64,000 bases of DNA from Clostridia bacterium (GCA_024403735.1 JAKSRG010000011.1:1-64000), one strand, 5' to 3'; counted from the first letter of the stretch, positions 36,801 to 45,150 are shown. Program-made: numbers and translations. Notes: generated by a model from the letters alone, not told the origin.

Positions 36801-37574
36801 TTTCTTCTCATCTGCAACAATGCTCTCAACAAATGAAATAGAGAACTGCATTGGAGTATTTGGCATATTAGCAGCAGCCTGTGTAATAACAGTACCTGCA
36901 GCATCACACTGATCTTCAGCTTCATCAAGAATTCTAAGGAGTTCTCTCTGTCCCAAAGCATCATATACAGCCTTGTTACAAAGAATAATACAGTCATCTA
37001 CAGACAATGTTGTAATATTAGACCACAAAGCATTTGCTGTCTTAGATGATACATAGTTATAGAAATCACCAACACGATTACCAAAAGCATCAATTGGCTC
37101 CATAGGAATACCTGCATCTGTAAGAGGATACAAAGCATCATTACGATACAAGAATGCGAGACCTGTTCCAATTGTAACTGCAAAAGCCTCAGAATCATGA
37201 ACGATAATACCTGAGAAATATGGAGCTCTATTGTCCTGATCCTGAAGTTTCATCTTACCTGTAATATCTACAGCTGTTGATAAGAAACCAGAAATCATTT
37301 CATCAATAGGCTTACGTCCAAATTTTACTTCATTACAGATAGCACGAAGCTGTGGCTCGTATGGTGGAACCATACCTGGCTCATATCCAGGAATTGTTGG
37401 ATGTGAAAACACAGAGAAAAAGAAACCTTTTTCTTCTTTATCTATTGTGATATCGGCATTGCGACTCTCGCGCTTACCAAAAAGACGTCCATCCATATAG
37501 AATGCGTCTATAAGTGTCTTTGAAGGATAATATCTTGCAATAAGTGTACTAGCAAGACGAGTTATTTTGGCCAT
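33885..37574 (-). CDS. Giant membrane protein: PP2C-like head, disordered Pro/Val-rich linker, TM helix, LysM-like tail
   Basis: 1229 residues. About 1-245: a fold that looks like a PP2C phosphatase (GIIVHDSEAFAVTIGTGLAF, VDDCIILCNKAVYDAL), but the DG/GD/D metal motifs of active PP2C are not visible, so a pseudophosphatase is likely. A basic KKGFFSRFSKKNK segment follows. Then about 800 residues of low complexity: Ala-rich, VPEVPEV and VETPVV-type repeats, and Tyr/Gly/Pro repeats such as AYGGQIDNGYVDPAYAEGGY. A Lys-rich stop precedes one membrane helix near 1075-1095. Outside, TWYDLFSKVYGIQ...GDTLLLPP resembles LysM. ATG 37574 has GGAGGAG upstream. Monocistronic. Function not known. Confidence 0.8.
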   Translation of the reverse strand: MAKITRLASTLIARYYPSKTLIDAFYMDGRLFGKRESRNADITIDKEEKGFFFSVFSHPTIPGYEPGMVPPYEPQLRAICNEVKFGRKPIDEMISGFLSTAVDITGKMKLQDQDNRAPYFSGIIVHDSEAFAVTIGTGLAFLYRNDALYPLTDAGIPMEPIDAFGNRVGDFYNYVSSKTANALWSNITTLSVDDCIILCNKAVYDALGQRELLRILDEAEDQCDAAGTVITQAAANMPNTPMQFSISFVESIVADEKKGFFSRFSKKNKEEDDENMSIKSTFEGGIIGAAAGAVASAGFQTGIDAADVASASAASSAAAISFGDAAVTTAAGAVASSMPEIKIPDEAFGMVVPDKPETPKQGVEFLDSSVDVVPTKEVSAEDMMKSLFGDMEASKVENDELQKKAEDDAKSISPFVMEEPTPAPSIITEGTAFAPQSSEIPADSPFVSAFNPFATPATTPETMEPVAEVPFDPKDDKMMDTKTVNAFDSLFAQHVQSEGGISSNGIIAAALREMQAESSATIGETAETPSDAPVVPEVPEVPEVPEVKVITDVVDKADETPVVEAPVVAPVEVAPVETPVVDIPVVTETPVVAEAPVEVAPVIPAVDVTPDVKPDISAAAKTTPEPSVVAPMFTIDDEPAQPTDVKVDSDEITFTQGNEVLEFGDSKTSAPFNPYGIGNVDDIESMNPMVVFPGTEGGDFVQPEGVSGGEPVMRDEDNQIDPPSFDWKEEGSPLEQIESDIPTPKFEIDPTEKTVNPVDNVSFPVSTAPNAEPTPVEPVVPGVPFVPEAPVAPVQPVAPVDEAPIVPETPVDEGYVLPFENAVYAEPEPEVKAKDIPDMPLYGGQTYDAPTYAVNSEQPLDDMSTQAYSVGEYAYNEDITGEQAPYQTYGSEVLDDGMLDPTGYAQQPAPDDYGYQAPVEGAYAPEYGTPDYGTPEGYVDPAYGGQIDNGYVDPAYAEGGYGAPVDPSYQPETAGYSPLPETEIPVDGTGDDGSEWINNILGLGTDDSTGGMNMNYIDPNADMSSGRPQTRPGGTPGTKPGVKKPAPNGRPNPNKPGGKKKKFKLSRNGILFFAFVGVLLISLIVIISLIAKSCSSDETKVKTTEPSATAETVIETVPTPTPVPDPTAPIGVFVFSDYTGYRTWYDLFSKVYGIQIEGTTDSRIATICQYNGAGEGYVPASGDTLLLPPIGVINGSVPVANTTDAPVDTGAETAETAEGAIEGTPSMAE

Positions 37575-37606
37575 GAAATACTCCTCCGCATTTATAATCA
37601 TTATCA

Positions 37607-37615
37607 ATTATAACA
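37607..37615 (-). promoter_or_regulatory. Extended -10 of the PP2C-like gene
   Basis: Minus strand TGTTATAAT; no good -35 is seen 17 bases upstream. Confidence 0.5.
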
Positions 37616-37722
37616 TAATGTTCATTTTTCCTAGTTTTTTTTGAAAATTTGTAGCCAAAAAATATAAGTTTTTTATTACATCTCGTAGAACGCTACAACC
37701 AAAGGCGTTTCCAAAAGAAAAA

Positions 37723-37749
37723 CGACTGGCAGTTTGTAACTACCAGTCG
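37723..37749 (-). terminator. Terminator of the DUF885 lipoprotein gene
   Basis: Twelve-pair stem CGACTGGCAGTT/AACTACCAGTCG (one G-T pair) with a 3-base loop, then TTTTTC on the minus strand. Confidence 0.92.
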
Positions 37750-37777
37750 CCATTTTGAATGATTTTATAAACTATTA

Positions 37778-39616
37778 TCAATCCTCATCGAGCTGTCTTT
37801 CAACAGAAGCTTCAATCTGTTCAAATCTACCTGTCTGTGCTCCGAGGTACAACTCAAATACATCAACTAAATCCATATCAGGATTATCTACGATAATTCC
37901 AGAAATAATCTTATTAGTGTTGTAATAACCAAGCGCATATGGGAGTGGATAACCTGGATCAACTACACAGATATCAACAATCTCCTGGAATGCATCAGCA
38001 GAATATAGATCCATACCGAACTTCTCATTCATGTAATCAGCAGCATCCTGAGCATCCCAACCTTCGTAATTGACACCTACATCAATACGACCCATAAACA
38101 CAACGTTGAGCATCGCATCAATGTAATAAGCATTTTTATCTTTCTCTGTAAGATCAAACAAATCAGTTGAGAAAAGCTCTACGTAGAAAGCCCAACCTTC
38201 TGCATAACCACTAGGTGTATTAAGGTACATATATGGGTGATCTGTAATGCTTCTTGTATAGATTGACTGATACATATGTCCTGGATATCCTTCATGTGCC
38301 AATGTAGGACCCAAAGTATCATCATCACTAGAAGGATTAGTAATAATCAAATTTGAATCAAAACTATCAACATGGTATGCGAGATAAGCAGCTGGGCTAA
38401 AGTTCTCAGCATAAACCTCTGGCACTTCTCTCAAAGTGTACTTGTGCTTAGGAAGCTCTGGGAAATACTCAAAAATCTCACCATAAAGATAATCAAGGTT
38501 TTCCTGAACATCACCAACAGAAATTGAATAGCCCATTGAATAGTTGCCCGTGAACATCATTTCAATAAGAGCATCCATCTCATCATCAAAAATATCAATG
38601 ATATCTTCTGGAGTAAGTTCAGAATTAGATTTATCTCTTACAACCATTGCATAATAGTCAAGACCACCATCATAGTAGTAAAGACCCAATTCATTTGTAC
38701 AATTACCCTTGAGATCTCTCATTCTATCAGCACAATCCTCGAATGTTGGGAATACATATGTCTTCATTGCATCCTCATGTGCTTCAATGAGTTCTTCGCG
38801 CTTCTTGTCCTTGAGACCATCAATATCATCAAGTCTCTCTTCAAATGACTCATACAAGAAACAATCATCTTCCTGAGCTACAAGGTTATCAAATGATTCT
38901 GCAATTGCTTCGTAATTGTCATCTGAGAGTGCATAACCCTTCTTAACACGCTTTTCTTCAAAAGAACAAAGATCACCGAAATAATCTTCAAAACTCTCAA
39001 GCATCTCAATATAATTCTCTGCATCTTCAACAGTCTCAAAAGGTATAACATCTAATATAAAGAAAATTTCACTCTGAATACCTTTGAAAGAATTTGTTGC
39101 AGCTACAAAGTAAGGGAATTCAGTGAATTGCATACAATAAACTGTATCCTCAAGATCATAAACAAGCTTGTCGTAGCAAACTCTATCACTTTCATCAAGA
39201 GATTCATAATCAATATCATACAATCTATCAAGCATAGTTAAGTATGGTTCAACATCTTCTTCAGTTACCTTGGAATAATCGAATGTACCAATTGTATAGT
39301 CTTCATATTCAATACCCAATGCTTCGTAGTCTTCATACATAAGTGTAGCATCAAGATAGCAAGTAAACTCAGACTGTATTAATTCCAACTCGACAGCGTT
39401 CAATTCAGCTACAGCCTTCTTACCAGAAAGCTTACCAGGCTTATGCTCTGGATGAACCTCATCTACATCGTATTCCTCCGAAGGAAGCTTCTGAATCTCA
39501 AAAGGATACTGATGCTCAACAACCTCTTCCTCTTTCTTTGAATTACAACCTGCAAGAGAAGCAAGTGTAGAAATTGCTACCATAAGAGCAACAATTTTTG
39601 GGAAAATCTTTTTCAT
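37778..39616 (-). CDS. DUF885 lipoprotein, putative zinc peptidase
   Basis: 612 residues. Signal peptide with SLAGC|N lipobox, so exported and lipid-anchored. The DUF885 hallmarks are present: HEGYPGH near residue 441 (an HExxPGH variant of the zinc site), followed by YAEGWAFYVEL with the third ligand Glu. The rest is helical and acidic. Members act as peptidases in the few studied cases; a role in peptide uptake is inference. Ribosome site GGAGG. The upstream adenylating enzyme ends 74 bases before it. Confidence 0.88.
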   Translation of the reverse strand: MKKIFPKIVALMVAISTLASLAGCNSKKEEEVVEHQYPFEIQKLPSEEYDVDEVHPEHKPGKLSGKKAVAELNAVELELIQSEFTCYLDATLMYEDYEALGIEYEDYTIGTFDYSKVTEEDVEPYLTMLDRLYDIDYESLDESDRVCYDKLVYDLEDTVYCMQFTEFPYFVAATNSFKGIQSEIFFILDVIPFETVEDAENYIEMLESFEDYFGDLCSFEEKRVKKGYALSDDNYEAIAESFDNLVAQEDDCFLYESFEERLDDIDGLKDKKREELIEAHEDAMKTYVFPTFEDCADRMRDLKGNCTNELGLYYYDGGLDYYAMVVRDKSNSELTPEDIIDIFDDEMDALIEMMFTGNYSMGYSISVGDVQENLDYLYGEIFEYFPELPKHKYTLREVPEVYAENFSPAAYLAYHVDSFDSNLIITNPSSDDDTLGPTLAHEGYPGHMYQSIYTRSITDHPYMYLNTPSGYAEGWAFYVELFSTDLFDLTEKDKNAYYIDAMLNVVFMGRIDVGVNYEGWDAQDAADYMNEKFGMDLYSADAFQEIVDICVVDPGYPLPYALGYYNTNKIISGIIVDNPDMDLVDVFELYLGAQTGRFEQIEASVERQLDED

Positions 39617-39690
39617 TAATAATCCTCCATATCTATAAGTGATTCCTCACTAACCCACAAAATTTATAACAGCAAATGTTAAAGAAATCG

Positions 39691-41457
39691 TTAATTCTCT
39701 TCCGTATTATTTCCAAGACGATCATCAATAACTGCCTTAATCACTGTAGCATAATCAACTCCAGAACCATTTCTAGGCAAATAAGCCTTATACTCAATGT
39801 CTGTTGGTCTAGCCACGGATGACAACAACATCTCACATTCCAATTCAATACTATTAAGTAAAGCTGTGAGTTTATCGTTGTCAGACAGATAACTCTCAAT
39901 AGGAACAACCCATGCGACAAGTTCAGTGTCACCTGCATCATTACAATAATCTACCACGCAGGCATCGAAAACACCATAAACAGTTTTGATGACATCTTCT
40001 ACCTGCTTGAGAGAAACAGAAATACCATTTATCTTTGCACAGCGTTTCTCAACATAATCGAAATAGAAAAATCCGTCATCATCAATGTGACCTACATCTC
40101 CAGTATGAACCCATATTTTTCCATCTCGGTGCTTACGAAGAATTCTAGATGTAATAACATCATTATTCAGAACTTCACTAAGCATTCCTTCTGAACTTAC
40201 ACAGATCTCACCCTTTTCACCTGCTACTAATTCTCTCTGAGTAGCTTTGTCTATAATCTTCATGTAAACTCCAGGAAAAGGAATTCCAATAGAATTATTC
40301 TTATCACAATTAGCAGGTACAAAAGAGCATGTTGAAAGGCATTCAGAAAGACCATAACAGACACTTATCTTTGAATGACATCCATACTTCTCAAATACCT
40401 CTTCGCAGTACTTTCTCTTTGTAGTTACAAAAGATGTTCCTGAAGCAATCAATAATTTAACACTCTCCAAAGATTTTTTCTTATTCTTCGCTTTTTTTAA
40501 TTCTTCAGCAAGTGCGGTAAAAGTAGTTGGATATCCAATAATAATCGATGGCTTGAAAAATGATATCGCAGTCATAAAAGTAGAAACGTTGTAATATGGA
40601 TTAAGAATAATCTTCAATCCCGTACAAAGCATACCAACAAATGCACTAACTAAAACTCCGCTATATACATAATTCATTGCGCAAAGTACACCATCCGTAT
40701 CAGACTTATACTTTGAAATATTATATCCAACAATTACATTATTGGCTGACGCAATAATGGCCTTATTATCAAAAACTTCAATCTCGTGATTATCAAGTAA
40801 TGAACTATGGTGCAAATACAAAGCCTTAGTATCAGAACCAACCTTAGGGAATGTACTATCTTCTTTTTTAGAATAACGGTTCAAAATATAGTTCCAATCT
40901 CTTATTCTCACACCGTCAATCTTAACAGCCAATTCACTCTTTGCATCATCTTGCAATTTAATGCTATAAAAGTGCATTCTAAGTTTATCGAGCACACCAA
41001 GATAATCTTTATCAGAACATAATGAAACAACTTTAATCTTTGTATTAGCAACAATTTCTTCCAAACGGTGTGCTCTTCTAGAAATGATAAGAAGATATTC
41101 ACTACCAGCTTCAATAAGCATTCGATTAATTTGAGCATCTGTTGATGTAAAGTCTATAAATGAACAGATTGCACCCACTTTATTAGCTGCAAGAAACAAG
41201 ATCATTACAGCTGGAATCATCGGAGAAATAATCGATACTACACACCCTTTCTTTGCACCTTTTTGTATGAGAATATCAGCAACTAAATCAACTTCTGTTT
41301 TAAGTTGCCTATATGTAAAATTGGTACTAGCATATGTGATAGCAATTTTATTCTCATTGTTCTTCGTAGTCTCACAAAACAAGTCATAAACACTTATGTC
41401 ACGAGCTTCGTTTTGAACATATTCAGTTTCATAAAACGCATCCCAAGGTGTCTCCAT
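39691..41457 (-). CDS. Degenerate acyl-adenylating enzyme (AMP-binding superfamily)
   Basis: 588 residues with the overall fold of acyl-CoA synthetases/NRPS adenylation domains: FTYRQLKTEVDLVADILI near the N-terminus, VCYGLSECLSTCSF (A5 region), WVHTGDVGHIDDDGFFYF (A7) and an EKRCAKINGISVS stretch (A8). Two key elements are missing: the P-loop TSGSTGxPK (its place reads LYLHHSSLLDNHEIEVFDN), and the catalytic A10 lysine (PRNGSGVDYA where PxTxSGKxxR is usual). It is therefore probably inactive or altered. ATG 41457 with TAGGAG upstream. No carrier-protein or lipid genes adjoin. Intact reading frame, so not a simple pseudogene. Confidence 0.78.
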   Translation of the reverse strand: METPWDAFYETEYVQNEARDISVYDLFCETTKNNENKIAITYASTNFTYRQLKTEVDLVADILIQKGAKKGCVVSIISPMIPAVMILFLAANKVGAICSFIDFTSTDAQINRMLIEAGSEYLLIISRRAHRLEEIVANTKIKVVSLCSDKDYLGVLDKLRMHFYSIKLQDDAKSELAVKIDGVRIRDWNYILNRYSKKEDSTFPKVGSDTKALYLHHSSLLDNHEIEVFDNKAIIASANNVIVGYNISKYKSDTDGVLCAMNYVYSGVLVSAFVGMLCTGLKIILNPYYNVSTFMTAISFFKPSIIIGYPTTFTALAEELKKAKNKKKSLESVKLLIASGTSFVTTKRKYCEEVFEKYGCHSKISVCYGLSECLSTCSFVPANCDKNNSIGIPFPGVYMKIIDKATQRELVAGEKGEICVSSEGMLSEVLNNDVITSRILRKHRDGKIWVHTGDVGHIDDDGFFYFDYVEKRCAKINGISVSLKQVEDVIKTVYGVFDACVVDYCNDAGDTELVAWVVPIESYLSDNDKLTALLNSIELECEMLLSSVARPTDIEYKAYLPRNGSGVDYATVIKAVIDDRLGNNTEEN

Positions 41458-41550
41458 AATCAACTAACTCCTACAAATATTCAGTTAATTATATCATCAT
41501 TGATTAATAGTAAATAATTTAATAGTAGTCTCATATTCACTAAAAACATC

Positions 41551-41588
41551 TCAACTGTACGATTATTCAACTGTAAAGAGAGTATAAT
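41551..41588 (+). promoter_or_regulatory. radA promoter region with tandem direct repeats
   Basis: TATAAT at 41583-41588. Instead of a -35 there are two direct copies of TCAACTGTA (41551-41559 and 41567-41575), 16 bases apart, an arrangement expected of an activator site. Confidence 0.5.
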
Positions 41589-41638
41589 TTAACTAAATCA
41601 CGCAAGAATTGAACGAATTGATGAGGTACAGAATTTAT

Positions 41639-43090
41639 ATGGGCAAGAAGAATAACACTTTTTTCTGTAAAGAATGTGGTTTTGAGACAACTGGTTGGAC
41701 TGGTAAATGTCCGTCTTGTGGCGAGTGGAACACCATGGTCGAGGCACCTATTACTCCAAAGAGTTCCAAATCCAGTACTCCTACTAGAACTGCTAATCAG
41801 TTTTCATGGACTAGTCAGACAACAACGGTGAAGTTATCGGAAGCTCAGGAATTAACATACGAGAAGAAATCATCAGGCATCCCTGAATTAGATACATTAC
41901 TCGGTGGTGGTATCACTTCTGGTGGCGTCTTCCTAATTGGTGGCGAACCTGGAATTGGTAAATCAACTATACTTCTTCAGATTGCTAATTCATTCAAATC
42001 CGATGGAGTTGTTATGTATGTATCAGGTGAAGAATCAGCTAGTCAGATTGCATCTCGTGCAGATAGATTAGATTGCAACAAAGAGAAAATTGTAGTATGT
42101 ACAAGAACTTGTTTTGAGGAAGTTGCAAAAGAATTAGATAGCATCAAACCATCTCTTGTGATTATCGACTCTATTCAGACCCTGTATTCAGAATCTATAA
42201 CAGGAACTCCTGGTAGCGTCTCACAAGCTAGAGAAGTAACTGCAGGTCTTGTAAGAATAGCAAAGAGTAATAACCTTCCTATTTTTTTAGTAGGCCATAT
42301 TACTAAAGATGGAAATATTGCAGGACCTAAGACACTTGAGCATATGGTTGACACTGTATTGTACTTCGAAGGCGAAAATCTTGGAACTTACAGAATTCTC
42401 AGATCAATCAAGAATAGATTTGGTAAAAGCGGAGAGATTGCTTTCTGGGAAATGACTGATAAAGGATTAATGCCTGTAGATAATTGTCAGTCACTATTAA
42501 TCTCTGGTCACCCTGTTAATGTTCCTGGTTCAACTATTACATCTACAGTTGAAGGTTCAAAGGCAATTGCTATTGAGATTCAGGCACTCCTTACTCCTAC
42601 TGGCTATGGTAACCCACAAAGAATGACGATGGGATTAGACAGAAACAGAACCACTATGCTTCTGGCTGTAACTGATAAATACCTAGGACTTAACACCCCT
42701 TCTATGGATTCATTCATTAATGTTATTGGTGGACTTAAGGTTGCAGATACAGCCCTCGACTTAGCCGTGATCTGCTCGATTGTATCTTCTGTGAGAGGTA
42801 TTCCTGTTAAAGAAAACACAATGATTGTTGGTGAAGTAGGCCTATCTGGAGAAGTTAGACCAGTATCTCAGCTTTACCAAAGAATAAGCTGCGCAGAGCA
42901 GACAGGAATTACAACATTCGTGCTACCGTCATCTTGTCAAAAAACAGTGGAAAAAATTAAGCAAGACAATGAATTTAAATATAGTAGTAAAAATATAGAC
43001 AAAAAGACAAAAATTTGTGATAAAATTCATTCGTTAGAATTTGTTTATGTTGATAATATTGCAGAAGCAATAGATGTCATATTTTCTTAA
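41639..43090 (+). CDS. radA: DNA repair protein RadA
   Basis: 483 residues, standard length. N-terminal zinc finger CKECGFETTGWTGKCPSCGEW, RecA-like ATPase with Walker A GGEPGIGKST, the RadA-specific KNRFG motif (SIKNRFGKSGE), and the C-terminal Lon-like domain (GYGNPQRMTMGLD, VGEVGLSGEVRPV). It promotes branch migration of recombination intermediates. The frame is open ten codons further upstream; ATG 41639 matches the usual start just before the zinc finger, with GAGG 12 bases upstream. Followed 19 bases later by ispD, the same order seen in many Firmicutes. Confidence 0.95.
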   Translation: MGKKNNTFFCKECGFETTGWTGKCPSCGEWNTMVEAPITPKSSKSSTPTRTANQFSWTSQTTTVKLSEAQELTYEKKSSGIPELDTLLGGGITSGGVFLIGGEPGIGKSTILLQIANSFKSDGVVMYVSGEESASQIASRADRLDCNKEKIVVCTRTCFEEVAKELDSIKPSLVIIDSIQTLYSESITGTPGSVSQAREVTAGLVRIAKSNNLPIFLVGHITKDGNIAGPKTLEHMVDTVLYFEGENLGTYRILRSIKNRFGKSGEIAFWEMTDKGLMPVDNCQSLLISGHPVNVPGSTITSTVEGSKAIAIEIQALLTPTGYGNPQRMTMGLDRNRTTMLLAVTDKYLGLNTPSMDSFINVIGGLKVADTALDLAVICSIVSSVRGIPVKENTMIVGEVGLSGEVRPVSQLYQRISCAEQTGITTFVLPSSCQKTVEKIKQDNEFKYSSKNIDKKTKICDKIHSLEFVYVDNIAEAIDVIFS

Positions 43091-43109
43091 ATAAAGGAAG
43101 GACGAATTT

Positions 43110-44111
43110 ATGAGACCAGGTATGTCTAGTAACGTTAAGAAACCTGCTTTTAAATTGAATAGATTATTTGTTATCATTCCAGCAATTGGTCTCGGCACAA
43201 AGGCCGATGCTGATTCAGACAAGCAGTTTATTGAAGTTGATGGTATTCCTGTTATTGAGAGAACTCTTAATGCATTTAAGGAATTCGAAACTCAGCTTTC
43301 TAAGGCAGGAACAACACTTCGTGCTGTAATAGTAACTGATGAAGCATATGTTTATAAAATCAACGGCATGTGCAGATATAAGAAATATGAGTTTATCCAG
43401 AATGTAGTTTCTGGTGGCGCAACAAGAATGGAATCTGTATGGAAAGGTATCGAGGCATTATCTGATTTGCCATTCCCTCCAACAGATGAAGACATCGTAC
43501 TAATTCACGATGGTTCAAGATGTCTTATCGATGAAGATACTCTTGAGCGTTGTCTCGAAAGTGCACTCACATTTGAGATTGTTGCAGCTTCAGTTCCTAC
43601 TAATAGTGTAGCTAAGGCAGCTGAGCCAAAGGTTGAAGCACCTGCTTCTGCACCAGCTCCAGTTGAAGAGGAGCCAAAGATGTCAGCTCTTGGATTAGAC
43701 TTATCTAAGTTCCCTTCTCTTGCAGGCAGACTTGGTAAGACAGATGTACCACCTATCGCAAGACCTGGTTTGAGCACTCAGGCACCAGTTGAAGAGCCAA
43801 AGCCAATTTTCAAGCCAGCTCCAAGTCCAGTAACTGCAGCACCAGAGCCAAAGACTGTAACAAGCATTTCAAGCAACAGAGAAGATATCGAAGTTCAGTC
43901 TCCACAGTTGTTCAGATACAGCAAACTTCTTAAGTCTTACGTAAATGGTATCAAGAGAAATCTTGACGCAGCAGACGATATTTCACTCGCTGAAGCTCTT
44001 AACTTCAAAGTACGCTTTGTAGATGGTTCAGTATCTAATATCAAAGTTACTACAGAGAGCGATGCTGAAAAGGCAGAAAAGATTCTTAAGAGTCAGGAAG
44101 CTCAGCAGTAA
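43110..44111 (+). CDS. ispD: IspD-like cytidylyltransferase with a large Pro/Ala-rich insert
   Basis: 333 residues against about 230 for typical IspD, which makes CDP-methylerythritol in the MEP isoprenoid pathway. Kept: IPAIGLG with Lys in DKQF, GGATRMESV, the HDGSR motif (H133-R137), SPQLF and NIKVTT. Changed: the arginine of the first loop is Lys, VxDT is VPTN, and TDEA is DDIS. Residues about 171-255 are an insert of Pro/Ala/Glu-rich, probably disordered sequence between the core halves. Ribosome site AAGGAAGG. Cotranscribed with radA; its 3' end overlaps the ispF-like gene on the other strand by 26 bases. Confidence 0.82.
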   Translation: MRPGMSSNVKKPAFKLNRLFVIIPAIGLGTKADADSDKQFIEVDGIPVIERTLNAFKEFETQLSKAGTTLRAVIVTDEAYVYKINGMCRYKKYEFIQNVVSGGATRMESVWKGIEALSDLPFPPTDEDIVLIHDGSRCLIDEDTLERCLESALTFEIVAASVPTNSVAKAAEPKVEAPASAPAPVEEEPKMSALGLDLSKFPSLAGRLGKTDVPPIARPGLSTQAPVEEPKPIFKPAPSPVTAAPEPKTVTSISSNREDIEVQSPQLFRYSKLLKSYVNGIKRNLDAADDISLAEALNFKVRFVDGSVSNIKVTTESDAEKAEKILKSQEAQQ

Positions 44112-44598
44112 GATTAAGAATTACAAAAACTTGAATACCTTCTCCTCTACCAAATGAAGTTAAGCCTTCACCAGTAGTTGCAGTAATACCAATTTGAGAA
44201 GGTAGAATATTAAGTATATTAGCAAGACTCAAGCGCATATCCTCTATTACAGGAGAAAGCTTGGGTCTTTTACATTCTACAGAAATTGATAGATGGATAA
44301 TCTTAGCATTCATTTTCTTAAGATCATCTAATGCTACAGCCAAATAAGCGCGACTATCCTTGATGCCTTCTTCAAGACACATCTTATCAGCCACTGATCC
44401 AAGGATATTTCTACATGTAAACCCTGACACAGCATTAGTAATAGCGTGCAAAACTACATCTCCATCACTATTAGCAGAGATTGGATAACAAGTCTCAACA
44501 TCAATTCCACCCATTCGAATAGTATATGAGCCTTTCTCATAACTCATATCAAATGCGTGACTATCCTGTCCAACAGTAGAAATATCATGATAACCCAT
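44086..44598 (-). CDS. ispF: IspF-like 2-C-methyl-D-erythritol 2,4-cyclodiphosphate synthase (divergent)
   Basis: 170 residues, usual length. Metal ligands survive: QDSHAF (Asp and His) and SDGDVVLHAI (His); the C-terminal TTGEGLTSFGRGEGI is well kept. Lost or altered: the GDIG...FPD segment reads GSVADKM, and the NxD before the T-rich strand is missing. It closes the product of IspD/IspE into the cyclic diphosphate if active. Ribosome site AGGAG seven bases before the ATG. Last gene of the minus-strand run from 47.7 kb; it converges on ispD with overlapping ends and no terminator between. Confidence 0.8.
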   Translation of the reverse strand: MGYHDISTVGQDSHAFDMSYEKGSYTIRMGGIDVETCYPISANSDGDVVLHAITNAVSGFTCRNILGSVADKMCLEEGIKDSRAYLAVALDDLKKMNAKIIHLSISVECKRPKLSPVIEDMRLSLANILNILPSQIGITATTGEGLTSFGRGEGIQVFVILNLTAELPDS

Positions 44599-44614
44599 AA
44601 TCCATCTCCTAACA

Positions 44615-45145
44615 TTAAATCTGATTAAGTACTAACCAGTTATATACATCTGTCATAGTCCAGTATTCATAATTAGCAGCTTTAAACGCATCTGCCTGAA
44701 CACCCTTCTTGATAAGAACAAAATCAGGAACAGCAACAAGTCCAAAACCGTCAACTAGTTCGCGATGCTGCATTATATCAATTCCTAGCATGAGGACTCT
44801 GCCATTTAGTCTTTCTGCAATCTCCTCAACACCTGCAAATACACCGTATTTATCTGTTGCATTACCTGAATAGAAGAACACACAGACTGGAATTTCAGTC
44901 TGATTAAGAATACCACTAAGATCAGTAATGTTCCTATAAACAACACCAGGAACTTCTTCATCTTCAATAGTCTCGATGACCATAGCCACCTGTGGTGATT
45001 CGTAGTCGATTTCTCCTAGATATTGACTATATGAATTATTTGTATTCTCTTTATGAGAACAGGCACCTAATAGTGCCATTACGAAGCAAATCGTAACTAT
45101 CACTACCAAGTGCCTGAGAGAATTCGAATAAATACTTTTTCTCAT
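44615..45145 (-). CDS. Thioredoxin-fold lipoprotein lacking a CxxC site
   Basis: 176 residues. Signal peptide ending LLGAC|S (lipobox). The exported part has thioredoxin-like order: IPVCVFFYSGN strand, a helix with GVFAGVEEIAERL, VLMLGIDIM, then AVPDFVLIKKG with the cis-Pro. The redox CxxC after FFYSG is replaced by NATD, so it cannot act as a dithiol oxidoreductase in the usual way. Five bases after mrp; the ribosome site is weak. May bind a partner or act as a chaperone; not known. Confidence 0.72.
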   Translation of the reverse strand: MRKSIYSNSLRHLVVIVTICFVMALLGACSHKENTNNSYSQYLGEIDYESPQVAMVIETIEDEEVPGVVYRNITDLSGILNQTEIPVCVFFYSGNATDKYGVFAGVEEIAERLNGRVLMLGIDIMQHRELVDGFGLVAVPDFVLIKKGVQADAFKAANYEYWTMTDVYNWLVLNQI

Positions 45146-45150
45146 TTAAC

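Noticed and set aside
39691..41457. Pseudogene call for the adenylating enzyme
   Set aside because: The frame is intact over 588 codons with a proper ribosome site, and the fold motifs outside the active site are preserved.
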